Below, piece by piece: positions 1-8,704 of a DNA stretch of 64,000 nucleotides. The notes under the pieces were generated by a model. That model was not told the origin of the DNA, searched no databases, and saw only the letters and a list, made by a program, of their open reading frames with translations. Every line of letters starts with the position of its first letter. Within the stretch, counting starts at the first letter, position 1. The translations under genes and the position numbers were made by a program. Source of the stretch: Anaerobaca lacustris (GTDB lineage: Bacteria > Planctomycetota > Phycisphaerae > Sedimentisphaerales > Anaerobacaceae); assembly GCF_030012215.1 (NCBI RefSeq), contig NZ_JASCXX010000002.1:1-64000 (forward strand), in the 5' to 3' direction.

Positions 1-427
1 ACTGATCGCGAGTTTATGGAAGACGCTCATGGCCGCATCTCCCCCTCGCCGTCCGGGGAATGGCTGCGTGTCCCGTCCGGAGGCTCGTTGCCTTGCAGGC
101 CGATGACGGCCGCAAGACCGGCAGCTTTGTGGGTGATTCGAAAACGGCAACGCGGGAAGTCGCGGCAGTGCCACGTGCCGACGACGTCGGGCCGAGCGTG
201 GTGTCTCTCCGTAGAAGTCCCACAATCGTCCATTGTGTCTTCCTCGAATGCAGGAACGACCTCTCCAACCGTACCACTTCCCATCGGGGCGTCTCACCAT
301 CCATGTCGCCTGCATTCGTCCTATATCGTACGCCACAGAGGGGGCCCGTGTCAACGGAATAATGCGGCAATCCGAATGTCCCTCCTGATGCCTCCCGGAG
401 CCACCGCTATCCGCCGGTGGGTGGGCC
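1..427. other. Intergenic stretch without a recognisable gene
   Basis: Several overlapping short open frames exist on both strands, but none has a ribosome binding site or a recognisable protein pattern. They look like the chance open frames expected at high GC. The left neighbour lies outside the window. I see no RNA gene here. Confidence 0.5.
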
Positions 428-456
428 TTGACGTTGTTGTTTCAAAAGGGCACAAT
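428..456 (+). promoter_or_regulatory. Sigma70-type promoter for the pectin/TRAP operon
   Basis: A -35 box TTGACG (428-433) and a -10 box CACAAT (451-456) are separated by exactly 17 bp. Transcription would begin near 463, giving a leader of about 80 nt before the ATG at 545. The five genes downstream are closely spaced and probably share this promoter. Confidence 0.5.
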
Positions 457-544
457 ACGGTTTCGTTCGGCGGCGCACCACTGGAGCGGCGCCATGGAAT
501 TCGCCGGGGGCCGATCGGCTCCAAGTGGGAAAGGGGTGGCAACG

Positions 545-1804
545 ATGACCTATCTGAATCTGCACCGAATCAAGCCTGTGGTTCTCCTTGCGGTGTTGTG
601 TGTGTGCGCGTCGGCGGCCGGAGGCGAATGGAAGCCTCTGTTCAACGGGCAGGACCTCGAAGGATGGAGCAATCCGTACGACTGGGGCAAGGCCTGGGTC
701 GAAGACGGGCAGATCGTGCTCCAGGCCGACCGGAAGTTCTTCCTCGTGGCGGACAAAACGTATCGCGATTTCATCTTCGAAGCCGAGGTGAAGATGCCCG
801 AGCGGCCGTCGAACTCCGGCTTCATGTTCCGCTGCCACAAAGAGCGCAACAAGGTCTATGGCTATCAGGCCGAAGTTGATCCCTCCGACCGGCAATGGTC
901 CGGCGGGCTTTACGACGAGGGACGACGCGGCTGGCTCCATCCCCGAAGCAACGACCCCGAGTCGGCCCGCGCGTTCGTCGAGAACGCCGGCGGGACGTTC
1001 CAGCGCGACGACTGGAACCGCTACCGCATCCATTGCGTCGGGCCGAGCATCCGCATCTACGTCAACGATGTCCTGACGACCGATTACATCGACACCACCG
1101 ACCGCGAGGGATACATCGCGATTCAACATCACGGCGAGGCCGGCAAGATGTACCGCTTCCGCAACCTGCGCATCCGGGAACTCAAGGCGCCGGCGGCGAT
1201 GACCGAGACCCGCAACGACATGCCGCTGGTGTTCGTCGAGGACTTCGAGAGCGGCGCCGGCCGCTGGACGCAGACCGATCCGAACGCCTGGAAGATCGTC
1301 GCCGAAGACGGCAACCACGTCTACGCCCAGCACCAGCAGAGCCGGTACCAGCCGCCCGTGCGCTCGCCGCTGAACATGGCGCGGATCAAGGACCTGAAGG
1401 TGGGCGACTTCGTGCTCCAGGCGCGGATGAAGCAGACCAGCCGGGAGTACGGCCATCGTGACATGTGCCTGTTCTTCGGCTATCAGGACCCGGCCCATTT
1501 CTACTACGTCCACATCGCCACGCAGGCCGACCCGCACGCCAACTCGATCTTTCTGGTCAACGGCGAGCCGCGCGTCTCCATCGCCAAAGAGCGGAACGAC
1601 GGTACCGACTGGGCCACCGGCTACCACGACGTGCGAGTCGTCCGCAACACGGCGAACGGCACAATTGAGGTCTTCTTCAACGACATGAGCAAGCCCATCA
1701 TGCGAACGGTGGATACGACGTTCGGCGCCGGCGGGATCGGCTTCGGGACCTTCGACGACACCGGCCACATTGACGACGTGATGATCTGGGGCCGCAAGCC
1801 ATAG
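545..1804 (+). CDS. Secreted DUF1080 (3-keto-disaccharide hydrolase-type) protein
   Basis: The 419-residue protein has a signal peptide at residues 1-25 (hydrophobic run VVLLAVLCVCASAAGG). It is followed by a DUF1080 fold opening with EWKPLFNGQDLEGW, the usual start of this concanavalin-like domain, to about residue 205. A second beta-sandwich of similar type fills residues 215-419 and contains DFESGAGRW. DUF1080 proteins are abundant in Planctomycetota, and some hydrolyse 3-keto-glycosides. The ATG at 545 is chosen because AAGGGG lies just upstream and it gives a clean signal peptide; a longer in-frame TTG start coincides with the promoter -35 box. It is the first gene of an operon with a pectate lyase and a TRAP transporter. 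The substrate cannot be read from the sequence. Confidence 0.85.
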   Translation: MTYLNLHRIKPVVLLAVLCVCASAAGGEWKPLFNGQDLEGWSNPYDWGKAWVEDGQIVLQADRKFFLVADKTYRDFIFEAEVKMPERPSNSGFMFRCHKERNKVYGYQAEVDPSDRQWSGGLYDEGRRGWLHPRSNDPESARAFVENAGGTFQRDDWNRYRIHCVGPSIRIYVNDVLTTDYIDTTDREGYIAIQHHGEAGKMYRFRNLRIRELKAPAAMTETRNDMPLVFVEDFESGAGRWTQTDPNAWKIVAEDGNHVYAQHQQSRYQPPVRSPLNMARIKDLKVGDFVLQARMKQTSREYGHRDMCLFFGYQDPAHFYYVHIATQADPHANSIFLVNGEPRVSIAKERNDGTDWATGYHDVRVVRNTANGTIEVFFNDMSKPIMRTVDTTFGAGGIGFGTFDDTGHIDDVMIWGRKP

Positions 1805-1845
1805 CGTGATTCACTGGTGGGAACCCTTTGCGAAGAGGCCGACCG

Positions 1846-3165
1846 ATGAACGCAAAGACGCTGGTCATACTCTGCACCCTCGTGGCCGTTTCGATGGCCG
1901 GTGCATCGCGTGGGGCGAGCGTTCCTGCTCGCCAAGGTGTGCGAGGACGCACGACCTACCGGCCCGCCCACACGCCGGGCGGTCGAGGCGGGCGCATTCT
2001 CCGCGTCACGAACCTCAACGCCGACGGCCCCGGCTCGTTTGCCGAGGCCGTGCGCGCCAAAGGGCCGAGGATCGTCGTCTTCGAGGTCGGCGGCGTGATC
2101 GATCTGGGCGGCAGGTCCGTCAGCATCAGCGAGCCGTTTCTAACGGTCGCCGGCCAGACGGCCCCGAGTCCGGGCATCACCTTCATTCGCGGCGGGATCG
2201 GCATCCGCACGCACGACGTGATCGTGCAACACATCTGTGTGCGTCCGGGCGAGGCCGGCCGCGAGAAGAAAAGCGGATGGGAGGTTGATGCGATCGCCAC
2301 CTCCGGCGGCGCCTACAACGTCGTCGTCGATCATTGCTCCTGTTCCTGGGCGACCGACGAGAACCTCAGCGCTTCGGGCCCGCGCTTCGACGGCGACGAC
2401 ATCGAGCAGTGGCGCCGGGGCACGTCGCGAGCGATCACATTCAGCAACTGCATCATCGCCGAGGGTCTGAGCCGATCGACGCACGCCAAGGGCGAGCATT
2501 CCAAAGGCACGCTGATCCACGACAACTGCACCGAGATCGCCATTGTCGGCAATCTGTACGCTCACAATCGCGACCGCAATCCGCTGTTCAAGGGCGGCGC
2601 GCAAGGCGTCGTGGTGAACAACTACATCTACAATCCCGCCGGCCGGGCCGTGCACTATGCGCTCGTGCGCAGCGAGTGGGGCGACCGTCCCTATGCGACC
2701 GGGCAGATGGCCATCGTGGGCAACGTGCTGGAGGCCGGTCCTTCGACGCGCGATCGCCTGTCGCTCTTTCGCCACCATGCCGGAGGGCCGTGCGAAGTCT
2801 TTCTGGATGACAACCTCGTCCTTGGCGTCGATGCGGATGTCCCTCTCGTCGAAGTGGACAGCCGGGCGGCGCCGGGCGAGTGCCGCGTGCTCGATGCCCC
2901 GCCGTTCTGGCCGGCAAATCTGACGGCGCTTCCGGCCGCCGAGGTCAAACGTCACGTCCTGGCCAACGCCGGCGCCAGGCCCTGGGATCGCGACGATGTG
3001 GATCGGCGTATCGTCGCCGAGGCCCGCAGCGGCCAGGGGCGGATCATCGACAGCGAGCAGGACGTCGGCGGATATCCCCAGGTCGAACCGACGCACGCCG
3101 CGTTCGATCCGGAGCAATGGAACCTGGACGACATGACCCGTCGTCGCCGTCAAAGGGACAGGTGA
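1846..3165 (+). CDS. Secreted pectate lyase-like right-handed beta-helix protein
   Basis: The 439-residue protein has a signal peptide at residues 1-21. It has the PL1-type polysaccharide lyase layout: VTNLNADGPGSF and the following strand early, then the turn motif SEPFLTVAGQTAP, then repeated parallel beta-helix coils rich in Asn and Asp. It would cleave pectin or polygalacturonate by beta-elimination outside the cytoplasmic membrane. The ATG at 1846 follows GAAGAGG. It lies 41 bp after the DUF1080 gene and 3 bp before dctP, so the unsaturated uronides it releases are plausible TRAP substrates. Oddity: residues 22-38, between signal peptide and helix, are encoded by a palindromic repeat that also occurs in an intergenic gap at 34.7 kb. 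The family is clear; exact substrate is inference. Confidence 0.85.
   Translation: MNAKTLVILCTLVAVSMAGASRGASVPARQGVRGRTTYRPAHTPGGRGGRILRVTNLNADGPGSFAEAVRAKGPRIVVFEVGGVIDLGGRSVSISEPFLTVAGQTAPSPGITFIRGGIGIRTHDVIVQHICVRPGEAGREKKSGWEVDAIATSGGAYNVVVDHCSCSWATDENLSASGPRFDGDDIEQWRRGTSRAITFSNCIIAEGLSRSTHAKGEHSKGTLIHDNCTEIAIVGNLYAHNRDRNPLFKGGAQGVVVNNYIYNPAGRAVHYALVRSEWGDRPYATGQMAIVGNVLEAGPSTRDRLSLFRHHAGGPCEVFLDDNLVLGVDADVPLVEVDSRAAPGECRVLDAPPFWPANLTALPAAEVKRHVLANAGARPWDRDDVDRRIVAEARSGQGRIIDSEQDVGGYPQVEPTHAAFDPEQWNLDDMTRRRRQRDR
1911..1959 (+). repeat. Double-hairpin repeat embedded in the pectate lyase gene
   Basis: It begins TGGGGCGAGCG and ends GGACGCACGACCTAC. It matches 34668-34722 with a few substitutions and a length difference in the middle. 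Each copy contains two small inverted repeats. Here it is read in frame as a linker after the signal peptide. Confidence 0.6.
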
Positions 3166-3168
3166 GCG

Positions 3169-4149
3169 ATGCGTCGATCTTGTGGACGAATTGTAGTTCT
3201 CTTGGCGGTGGTCCTGTGCATGTCGGGCCGCGTCTCGGCCCGGCCGGAACTGGTGCTCAAGCTGGCCCACGGCCTGCCGACGGCCCACCCCGTGCACGAG
3301 GCGATGCTGTTCATGGCCGAGCGCGTCGCCGCCAGGTCCGGCGGCCGCATGAAGGTCGAGGTCTTTCCCAGCGAGCAACTCGGCACCGAGAAGGAGTGCA
3401 TCGAGGCCCTGCAATTGGGGTATCTGGCGATGACCAAGACCAGCAGCGCGCCGATGGAAGGGTTCGTGCCGAGGATGCGGATCTTCGGCGTCCCCTATCT
3501 GTTTCGCGACGCCGACCATCTCTGGAAGGTGCTCAACGGCCCCATCGGCCGCGAGCTTCTGCTGGCGGGCGAGGCCAAGCGGCTGCGCGGGCTGTGTTAT
3601 TACGACGCCGGCGCCAGGAGTTTCTACACGAAGAACCGCCCGATCGAAACGCCCGCCGACCTGACGGGCCTGAAGATCCGCGTGCAGAACAGCGTCATGT
3701 CCATGCGAATGGTCCAGGCGATGGGCGGCTCGCCGACGCCGATCCCGTGGGGCGAGCTGTACACGGCGCTCGACCAGGGCGTTGTGGACGGCGCCGAGAA
3801 CAACGCGCCGTCGCTGCGGACTTCTCGGCATTATGAGGTCTGCAAATACTACATTCTCGACGAGCACACGTGCCTGCCCGATATCGTGGTGATCGGCACC
3901 CGCGTCTGGAACCGCATGACGGCCGAGCAGCAGAGAATCCTGCAGGAGGCGGCGGACGAATCCGTCGTCTATCAGCGCAAGCTGTGGGCCGAGGCCGAAG
4001 CCGCCGATCTCAAGGCGGTCGAAGAGGCCGGCGTCACGATCCTGCGGCCCGACAAGGGGCCGTTTCGCGAGTCGGTTCGCAGCGTGTGGGAGGAATTCGA
4101 AGGGACCGAGATCGGCGATCTGATCCGCCGAATCCAGGAGGTGCCATGA
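3169..4149 (+). CDS. dctP: TRAP transporter solute-binding protein, DctP family
   Basis: The 326-residue periplasmic binding protein has an N-terminal signal peptide (IVVLLAVVLCMSGRVSA). It shows the DctP pattern: LKLAHGLPTAHPVHEA at the start of the mature protein, KVEVFPSEQLGTEKE, and the central GLKIRVQNSVM, where the conserved Arg normally contacts a substrate carboxylate. Later, PWGELYTALDQGVVDGAENN is the usual family signature. The protein would capture an acidic ligand and deliver it to DctQM. Its place directly behind a pectate lyase suggests a uronate or oligogalacturonide ligand, which is inference. The stop overlaps the dctQ start (ATGA). Confidence 0.95.
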   Translation: MRRSCGRIVVLLAVVLCMSGRVSARPELVLKLAHGLPTAHPVHEAMLFMAERVAARSGGRMKVEVFPSEQLGTEKECIEALQLGYLAMTKTSSAPMEGFVPRMRIFGVPYLFRDADHLWKVLNGPIGRELLLAGEAKRLRGLCYYDAGARSFYTKNRPIETPADLTGLKIRVQNSVMSMRMVQAMGGSPTPIPWGELYTALDQGVVDGAENNAPSLRTSRHYEVCKYYILDEHTCLPDIVVIGTRVWNRMTAEQQRILQEAADESVVYQRKLWAEAEAADLKAVEEAGVTILRPDKGPFRESVRSVWEEFEGTEIGDLIRRIQEVP

Positions 4150-4661
4150 ATCTCGTCCGAACCATCAAGACCGTGCTGGACCGCTCGCTCGAAGTGCTGG
4201 TGATGGTCGTCGTGGCGGTGCTGGTGCTGGACGTGCTGTGGCAGGTGTTCACGCGGTTCATCCTGAACGATCCGAGCACGTGGACGGAAGAGTTGGCGGT
4301 GTTCCTGCTGATCTGGGTCTCGCTGCTCGGGGCGGCCGTGGCGCTGGGCCGCGGGGCGCACCTGGGCATCGACTATTTCGTCGGCAAGCTGCCCGAGCGG
4401 ACGCGGCTGGCGACAGAAGTGTTCGTGTTCTTCTGCGTCGCGGCCTTCTCGCTGCTGGTGATGCTCATCGGCGGCGTCGATCTGGTCCGCAGCACGCTCG
4501 AACTGGGCCAGGAATCGCCCGCCCTGGGCGTGCGGATGGGGTACGTGTATCTGGCCGTGCCGATCAGCGGGTTCTTCCTGACGCTGTACGCCGGGATCGG
4601 CCTGGTCGAGAGAATCCAGGGTTTGCTCAAGGGCGACCCATCGACTGACATGGCCCGTTGA
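4146..4661 (+). CDS. dctQ: TRAP transporter small permease, DctQ family
   Basis: The 171-residue protein has four hydrophobic segments, beginning with LVMVVVAVLVLDVLWQVF. The DctQ signature follows: STWTEELAVFLLIWVSLLGA, then an AVALGRGAHLGIDYF-type loop. It is the small membrane subunit that pairs with DctM and the binding protein. The ATG at 4146 overlaps the dctP stop by four bases, indicating translational coupling. An in-frame extension further upstream is rejected because it runs through dctP coding sequence in another frame. Confidence 0.95.
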   Translation: MNLVRTIKTVLDRSLEVLVMVVVAVLVLDVLWQVFTRFILNDPSTWTEELAVFLLIWVSLLGAAVALGRGAHLGIDYFVGKLPERTRLATEVFVFFCVAAFSLLVMLIGGVDLVRSTLELGQESPALGVRMGYVYLAVPISGFFLTLYAGIGLVERIQGLLKGDPSTDMAR

Positions 4662-4693
4662 GAATTCGGTTTGGTGTAGAAGGGGAGTGTTGC

Positions 4694-5998
4694 GTGGATC
4701 TACCCGTTGTGGTCCTGGTCGTCAGCTTCGTGGTCCTGCTCGTGCTGAATGTCCCGGTCGCGTTCTGCATGGGCATCGCGACGGTGCTGGCGTTTACGAC
4801 GATGAGCGGCGAACTGCCCGCCTTCGTCGCCGTCGCGCACCAGATCGCCACGGGCATCGACAGCTTCGCGCTGCTGGCGATCCCGTTCTTCATCCTGTCG
4901 GGCCAGTTGATGGGCCAGGGCGGCATCGCCCGGCGGCTGATCGACTTCGCCAATACGCTCGTCGGCCGCTTTCGCGGCGGGCTGGCCTTCGTCAACGTGG
5001 TCACGTGTATGTTCTTCGGCGCCATCAGCGGCTCGGCGACGGCCGCCATCTCGTCGGTCGGCGGTTTCATGGTCCCGCTGATGAACAAGATGGGCTACGA
5101 TCGCGACTTCAACGCCTCGGTGACGATCACCGCTGCGACGACCGGCCTGCTGATCCCGCCGAGCAACGTGATGATTGTTTACTCGCTCGCCACTGGCGGG
5201 GCGGTCTCGATCGCCGCGATCTTCATGGCGGGTTTCCTGCCCGGCATCCTCGTCGGGCTCGGCCTGATCCTCGTCAGCGCCGTCATCAGCGTCCGGCACA
5301 ATTACGGCAAGGGCGAGACCTTCCCGTTCCGTGAGGGTGTGGTCCGCTTCTTCAAGGCGGTCCCGGCGCTGCTGCTGGTCTTCATCGTCATCGGCGGCAT
5401 CCTGCTGGGCTGGTTCACCCCGACCGAGGCCTCGGCGGTCGCGGTGCTCTACGCGTTCTTCCTGGCGGTGGTGGTCTATCGCGAAGTGCGCATTCGCGAC
5501 CTGCCGCGCATTCTTCTGCAATGCGGGATCACGACGTCGGTCGTGTTCCTGCTGATCGGCACGAGCATGGCCATGTCGTGGGTGCTGGCGTCGGAGAATG
5601 TCCCACAGGACATCAGCGCCTATCTCGTCGGACTGACCGACAGCAAGGTCCTGCTGCTGCTGATGATCAATGCGATCCTCCTGGCGGTCGGGACGTTCAT
5701 GGACATGACGCCGGCGATCCTGATCTTCACGCCGATCTTCCTGCCCGTCGCCGAGCGGCTGGGCCTGCACCCGCTGCACTTCGGCATCGTCATGATTATG
5801 AACCTGTGCATCGGCCTGTGCACCCCGCCGGTCGGGACGTGCCTGTTCCTCGGCTGCGGGATCGCCGAGACGACCGTGACCAGGGTCATGCGTCACATCC
5901 TGCCGTTCTTCGGCGCGATGTTCGTGACCCTGCTGATCTGCACCTTCGTCCCGGACATCTCGCTCTGGCTGCCCGACAAACTCGGCTTCGTCCGCTGA
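4694..5998 (+). CDS. dctM: TRAP transporter large permease, DctM family
   Basis: The protein has 434 residues and about a dozen transmembrane segments. Family landmarks include AIPFFILSGQLMGQGG, the FFGAISGSATAAISSVGG stretch, a GLLIPPSN motif and its second-half counterpart GLCTPPVG. It is the sodium- or proton-coupled channel subunit of the TRAP system. I chose the GTG at 4694 because AGGGGAG lies about 8 bp upstream and the length then fits the family. An earlier TTG at 4658 overlapping dctQ is possible but lacks a ribosome binding site. It is the last gene of the operon. Confidence 0.93.
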   Translation: MDLPVVVLVVSFVVLLVLNVPVAFCMGIATVLAFTTMSGELPAFVAVAHQIATGIDSFALLAIPFFILSGQLMGQGGIARRLIDFANTLVGRFRGGLAFVNVVTCMFFGAISGSATAAISSVGGFMVPLMNKMGYDRDFNASVTITAATTGLLIPPSNVMIVYSLATGGAVSIAAIFMAGFLPGILVGLGLILVSAVISVRHNYGKGETFPFREGVVRFFKAVPALLLVFIVIGGILLGWFTPTEASAVAVLYAFFLAVVVYREVRIRDLPRILLQCGITTSVVFLLIGTSMAMSWVLASENVPQDISAYLVGLTDSKVLLLLMINAILLAVGTFMDMTPAILIFTPIFLPVAERLGLHPLHFGIVMIMNLCIGLCTPPVGTCLFLGCGIAETTVTRVMRHILPFFGAMFVTLLICTFVPDISLWLPDKLGFVR

Positions 5999-6006
5999 TT
6001 GCCCCC

Positions 6007-6100
6007 GCTCGTAGTGTGCCCATGAGGGCATATCCCGACGGGCTGAGGCCTCGCGTTGACACGGCGAACGGGTAACGCCTTACGGCGTCACTACAAGCGC
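6007..6100. repeat. Structured palindromic repeat, family A copy 1
   Basis: Ends carry inverted GTAGTG (6011-6016) and CACTAC (6089-6094). Inside are two small hairpins, TGCCCATGAGGGCA (6017-6030) and CGCCTTACGGCG (6076-6087). The same design recurs at 18131-18202. It lies just after dctM. Confidence 0.65.
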
Positions 6101-6120
6101 TTCGCCTCGTCGTGGCCGTG

Positions 6121-6327
6121 TCAATTCCGCAGTTCGTCTTCGAGCGAGTCGAGGCCCATGATGACGTCGTGCATGTAGACGCGCCGTCCGCTCGGCGTGT
6201 CGGTGGCGGCGTACGTGTGGCCGCTGCCCGGATCGACGTAGGCGTACCACCTGTACTTCGACAGCCACTCGTAATCCTCGTCGTCGACCTTCGCCTTCTG
6301 CCCGTTGTTCAACGGAATCTCTTTCAT
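6121..6327 (-). CDS. 68-residue HNH-associated N-terminal-like protein, copy 1
   Basis: The short protein starts MKEIPLNNGQKAKVDDEDYE, then WLSKYRWYAY, and ends with a MHDVIMG block and an acidic tail. This pattern resembles the DNA-binding N-terminal region seen in some phage-type HNH endonucleases. The ORF stops exactly where an HNH catalytic core would begin, so no nuclease residues are present. A GGAGG-type ribosome binding site precedes the ATG. An almost identical copy lies at 8705-8911, and the pair brackets the ParA/AlbA_2 genes. It may be a decayed endonuclease remnant or a free-standing small DNA-binding protein. Conservation of the frame in both copies favours a translated protein. 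Confidence 0.6.
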   Translation of the reverse strand: MKEIPLNNGQKAKVDDEDYEWLSKYRWYAYVDPGSGHTYAATDTPSGRRVYMHDVIMGLDSLEDELRN

Positions 6328-6380
6328 GCTCTGCTCGCCTCCACTCGCTATGCCGTCATTTCTGTGTGCTCACCAGAACA

Positions 6381-6407
6381 CGAGAGAGCACGAGAGAGCA
6401 CGAGAAC
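6381..6407 (+). repeat. 10-bp tandem repeat
   Basis: The unit CGAGAGAGCA is present twice (6381-6390, 6391-6400), followed by a partial third copy. It lies between the small ORF and the end of the ParA gene. It is too short for a centromere-like iteron array, but it is the only tandem repeat near this ParA. Confidence 0.5.
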
Positions 6408-6426
6408 ACCGCGCTTGCGTGCTCCG

Positions 6427-7428
6427 TCATTTGCGGCCTCTGCCCTCGGCATCATCGGTTCTGCGAATGATCTCCTGCGTGAGATGTTTGAAGTCCATAT
6501 AGCATTTTGACACCGCCGCCGCATGGGCGCCGATCGCGCCATCAGCAGGCGTTAGTCTGAAGATGGGCTTTCGTGCATCCTCGGCAAGCGGCATCAGGCT
6601 CTGATAGTTCTTGATGAACCCAATGCGGTTGGGTTCTGTCTCCGTGTCTGCCACGTGGCCTTTGTTCCCGAGCACATATGTTTCATAGACCTCGGGTATC
6701 TTCTCAACCCACCGCTGATAGGCTTTGACTGGACGGTTCTTACGCTCAACGTGCTGCATGACCACGTACCCAGCCGGCTTCATGATGCCCATGGGCATGG
6801 GAATAGCCAAATCAGCAGGTTTTGCTTCCAGGCGCTGTCGCCAGTTCGCTCGCCACGTCAGGAGGGTGGGCCCCAGATTCCTGAGACCTTGCAGCGAGAA
6901 CAGGCCGGGAGCCAGGGGCATCACGACGTGGTCCGACGCAATGAGAGACGCCCGGTTGATTGCACCAAGATTCGGCCCGACATCCATGAGTACGATATCC
7001 GCGTTGACCCTCTCGGCGGCATGGTGAATGATGCGGTAGAACGCCGTTATGACACGGAAGGCTGCTTTGTCACCATCCAGACAACGTGGCCAACTGTCAG
7101 AGAGCTTGTCCTCGAACTGGGAAAGGCCCAGATCTCCAGGTAGAAGATGGATTCCCGGACGAATGTGTTGCAGCGGTGCCTCCGCTATGTCACCCACTCC
7201 ATCAATGATCGGGGAAATACAGGAGAGGATGCTACTATTCCCTCCCTCCTCGGGCCACAACATCGCTTGGCGATCCTCTTCGATGAACATCGTGGTCAGG
7301 TTGGCCTGAGGATCGAGGTCGACAGCCAAAACGCGCTGGCCAAGCTCTGCACACATCCAGGCAATGTGATACACCAGCGTGGTCTTGCCGACGCCGCCTT
7401 TGTTATTGAAGAAGGTGATTGTCCTCAT
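6427..7428 (-). CDS. ParA/Soj-type ATPase
   Basis: The 333-residue protein has the deviant Walker A motif NNKGGVGKTT at residues 8-17, with the ParA signature lysine. LAVDLDPQANLTTMF follows at about 38-52 and a Walker B-like VLMDVGPNLGAI at about 145. It lacks an N-terminal helix-turn-helix, and no ParB gene is nearby, so plasmid-type partitioning is doubtful. It overlaps the upstream AlbA_2 gene by four bases (ATGA), so the two are translated together and probably act together. Related ParA-like ATPases occur in partitioning, protein positioning and accessory or defence cassettes. Which applies here is not visible. Confidence 0.85.
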   Translation of the reverse strand: MRTITFFNNKGGVGKTTLVYHIAWMCAELGQRVLAVDLDPQANLTTMFIEEDRQAMLWPEEGGNSSILSCISPIIDGVGDIAEAPLQHIRPGIHLLPGDLGLSQFEDKLSDSWPRCLDGDKAAFRVITAFYRIIHHAAERVNADIVLMDVGPNLGAINRASLIASDHVVMPLAPGLFSLQGLRNLGPTLLTWRANWRQRLEAKPADLAIPMPMGIMKPAGYVVMQHVERKNRPVKAYQRWVEKIPEVYETYVLGNKGHVADTETEPNRIGFIKNYQSLMPLAEDARKPIFRLTPADGAIGAHAAAVSKCYMDFKHLTQEIIRRTDDAEGRGRK

Positions 7429-8618
7429 CGTGCGGTCTCTTTGATTGTTGCCAGGAAGAAGGCCGGTTCATCGATGCAAAAGTCTGCCGGCGGATTCCCA
7501 TTGTCGCTCAGGAATCGCTGGGTCCGGGCAATGCCTCGACCAAACGTATTGACGTAACCGAGTATCTTCATGGCCTCGGCTATCTTGGGATTGCGGTAAT
7601 CGTTCTGGTCTGGGAATGTCTCTGGTGTGACTGCCCCGTATAGTCCGCCCGGATTCTGTATCTCGATGCGCCCACGGAACCAATAGAATCGTATCGGTGC
7701 ATTGGATTCGTAGTCGCGGTGCATCACGGCGTTCATGAGCAGCTCTCGAATCGCAGGCATCGGGTAAGCAGTGCGAATAACTTCTTTGAGTGCGGACGTG
7801 GATTCCGGCCGGGATGGAAACAATGTTCTCAGGAAGCCGTCGAGCTCTCTGAGCACCGTAATCAGATCGCCTTCGAAACGCCGTTCATCCAAAACCTCAC
7901 TGTCCAATCCGTCGTCCTGATATCGCACATATTGGATCGCCGCACCGGGAAACCAGTTCAGAGGGTCTTGCGAAAAGAGGATGGCGCCAGCGTTTGTCGC
8001 GCAGGCTTCGGTCGGGCACCAGAAGCCGAGGGATGCCATTTGCAGAAGCATATCGCGATTGTTCTCTTCGACGAGTTCTGGAGCAATCGCCGCCTTCAGG
8101 TACGTGAGTTGAAACAGATCCAGTACAAGGTCATCACGGCCACACCCTCTGCAAGGTCTTAGGTCGAATGTGCGTGCACGGTGAGTTCGTCTCTCCGTGA
8201 GAATCCGTTCTTCCTGCTCGTTGGCGATTGCCTTACGCGGTCCTCGCCGGATACACACCCGTCCGCGATAGCGAACAGGGGGCACATCGGAAGGGCGAAC
8301 CTCAACCACGGCTAGGTCGCCTTCGGGTAGCGACATCTTCTGCACCGTCATGGACGGTAGTGGAACGATCTGGCCGGAGTCAGCATAACTGGACAGCTTC
8401 TGCAACAACCGGTCTGTCACCTCTGTGCCTTTCACCTGGCCGTCGTCATCTTGCGCTCCAACGATGAGATAACCAGGGCGATTGTTCCCCGGCATATCAT
8501 TGGCAAACGCGCAAATCGCCTCACAGAACTTGTCTGTGTCGGTTGTTGACACGGTTCGTTCGACCCGATCCGATTCCAAATCGGCCAGCAACTCTCTCAA
8601 TTCCCGTTCGTCAATCAT
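7425..8618 (-). CDS. AlbA_2/Schlafen-type ATP-binding protein
   Basis: In this 397-residue protein, residues 1-120 form an AlbA_2 (divergent AAA_4/Schlafen-like) domain: an acidic start, CEAICAFANDMPGNNRPGYL, then IVGAQDDDGQVKG. A Cys pair (RPCRGCGRDD) sits near residue 157. The C-terminal part has a GHKL/HATPase-like region with RELLMNAVMHRDYES, IEIQNPGGLYG and NTFGRGI, as in RecG-like and Schlafen-AlbA_2 proteins. Such proteins are thought to bind nucleic acid and nucleotide, and several are associated with phage defence or transcription control. It is first in a two-gene operon with the ParA-type ATPase. I see no convincing ribosome binding site at a normal distance from the ATG. Confidence 0.85.
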   Translation of the reverse strand: MIDERELRELLADLESDRVERTVSTTDTDKFCEAICAFANDMPGNNRPGYLIVGAQDDDGQVKGTEVTDRLLQKLSSYADSGQIVPLPSMTVQKMSLPEGDLAVVEVRPSDVPPVRYRGRVCIRRGPRKAIANEQEERILTERRTHRARTFDLRPCRGCGRDDLVLDLFQLTYLKAAIAPELVEENNRDMLLQMASLGFWCPTEACATNAGAILFSQDPLNWFPGAAIQYVRYQDDGLDSEVLDERRFEGDLITVLRELDGFLRTLFPSRPESTSALKEVIRTAYPMPAIRELLMNAVMHRDYESNAPIRFYWFRGRIEIQNPGGLYGAVTPETFPDQNDYRNPKIAEAMKILGYVNTFGRGIARTQRFLSDNGNPPADFCIDEPAFFLATIKETAR

Positions 8619-8704
8619 TGCGGCTTTGTGCCTTCTTTAATGCGCCCACTGAATCTGTAATCGACGTCAGCAACCATCTATACTGCCCCGAATCAACGTG
8701 GCTG

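Noticed and set aside
4700-6031. 443-codon minus-strand frame opposite dctM
   Set aside because: Its composition is a run of Asp, Glu, Arg, Gln and His, the complement of hydrophobic membrane codons, so it is a shadow of the permease.
6381-6407. Possible CRISPR or parS-like array next to ParA
   Set aside because: There are only 2-3 units of 10 bp without spacers, far too small for CRISPR and not a known parS pattern.
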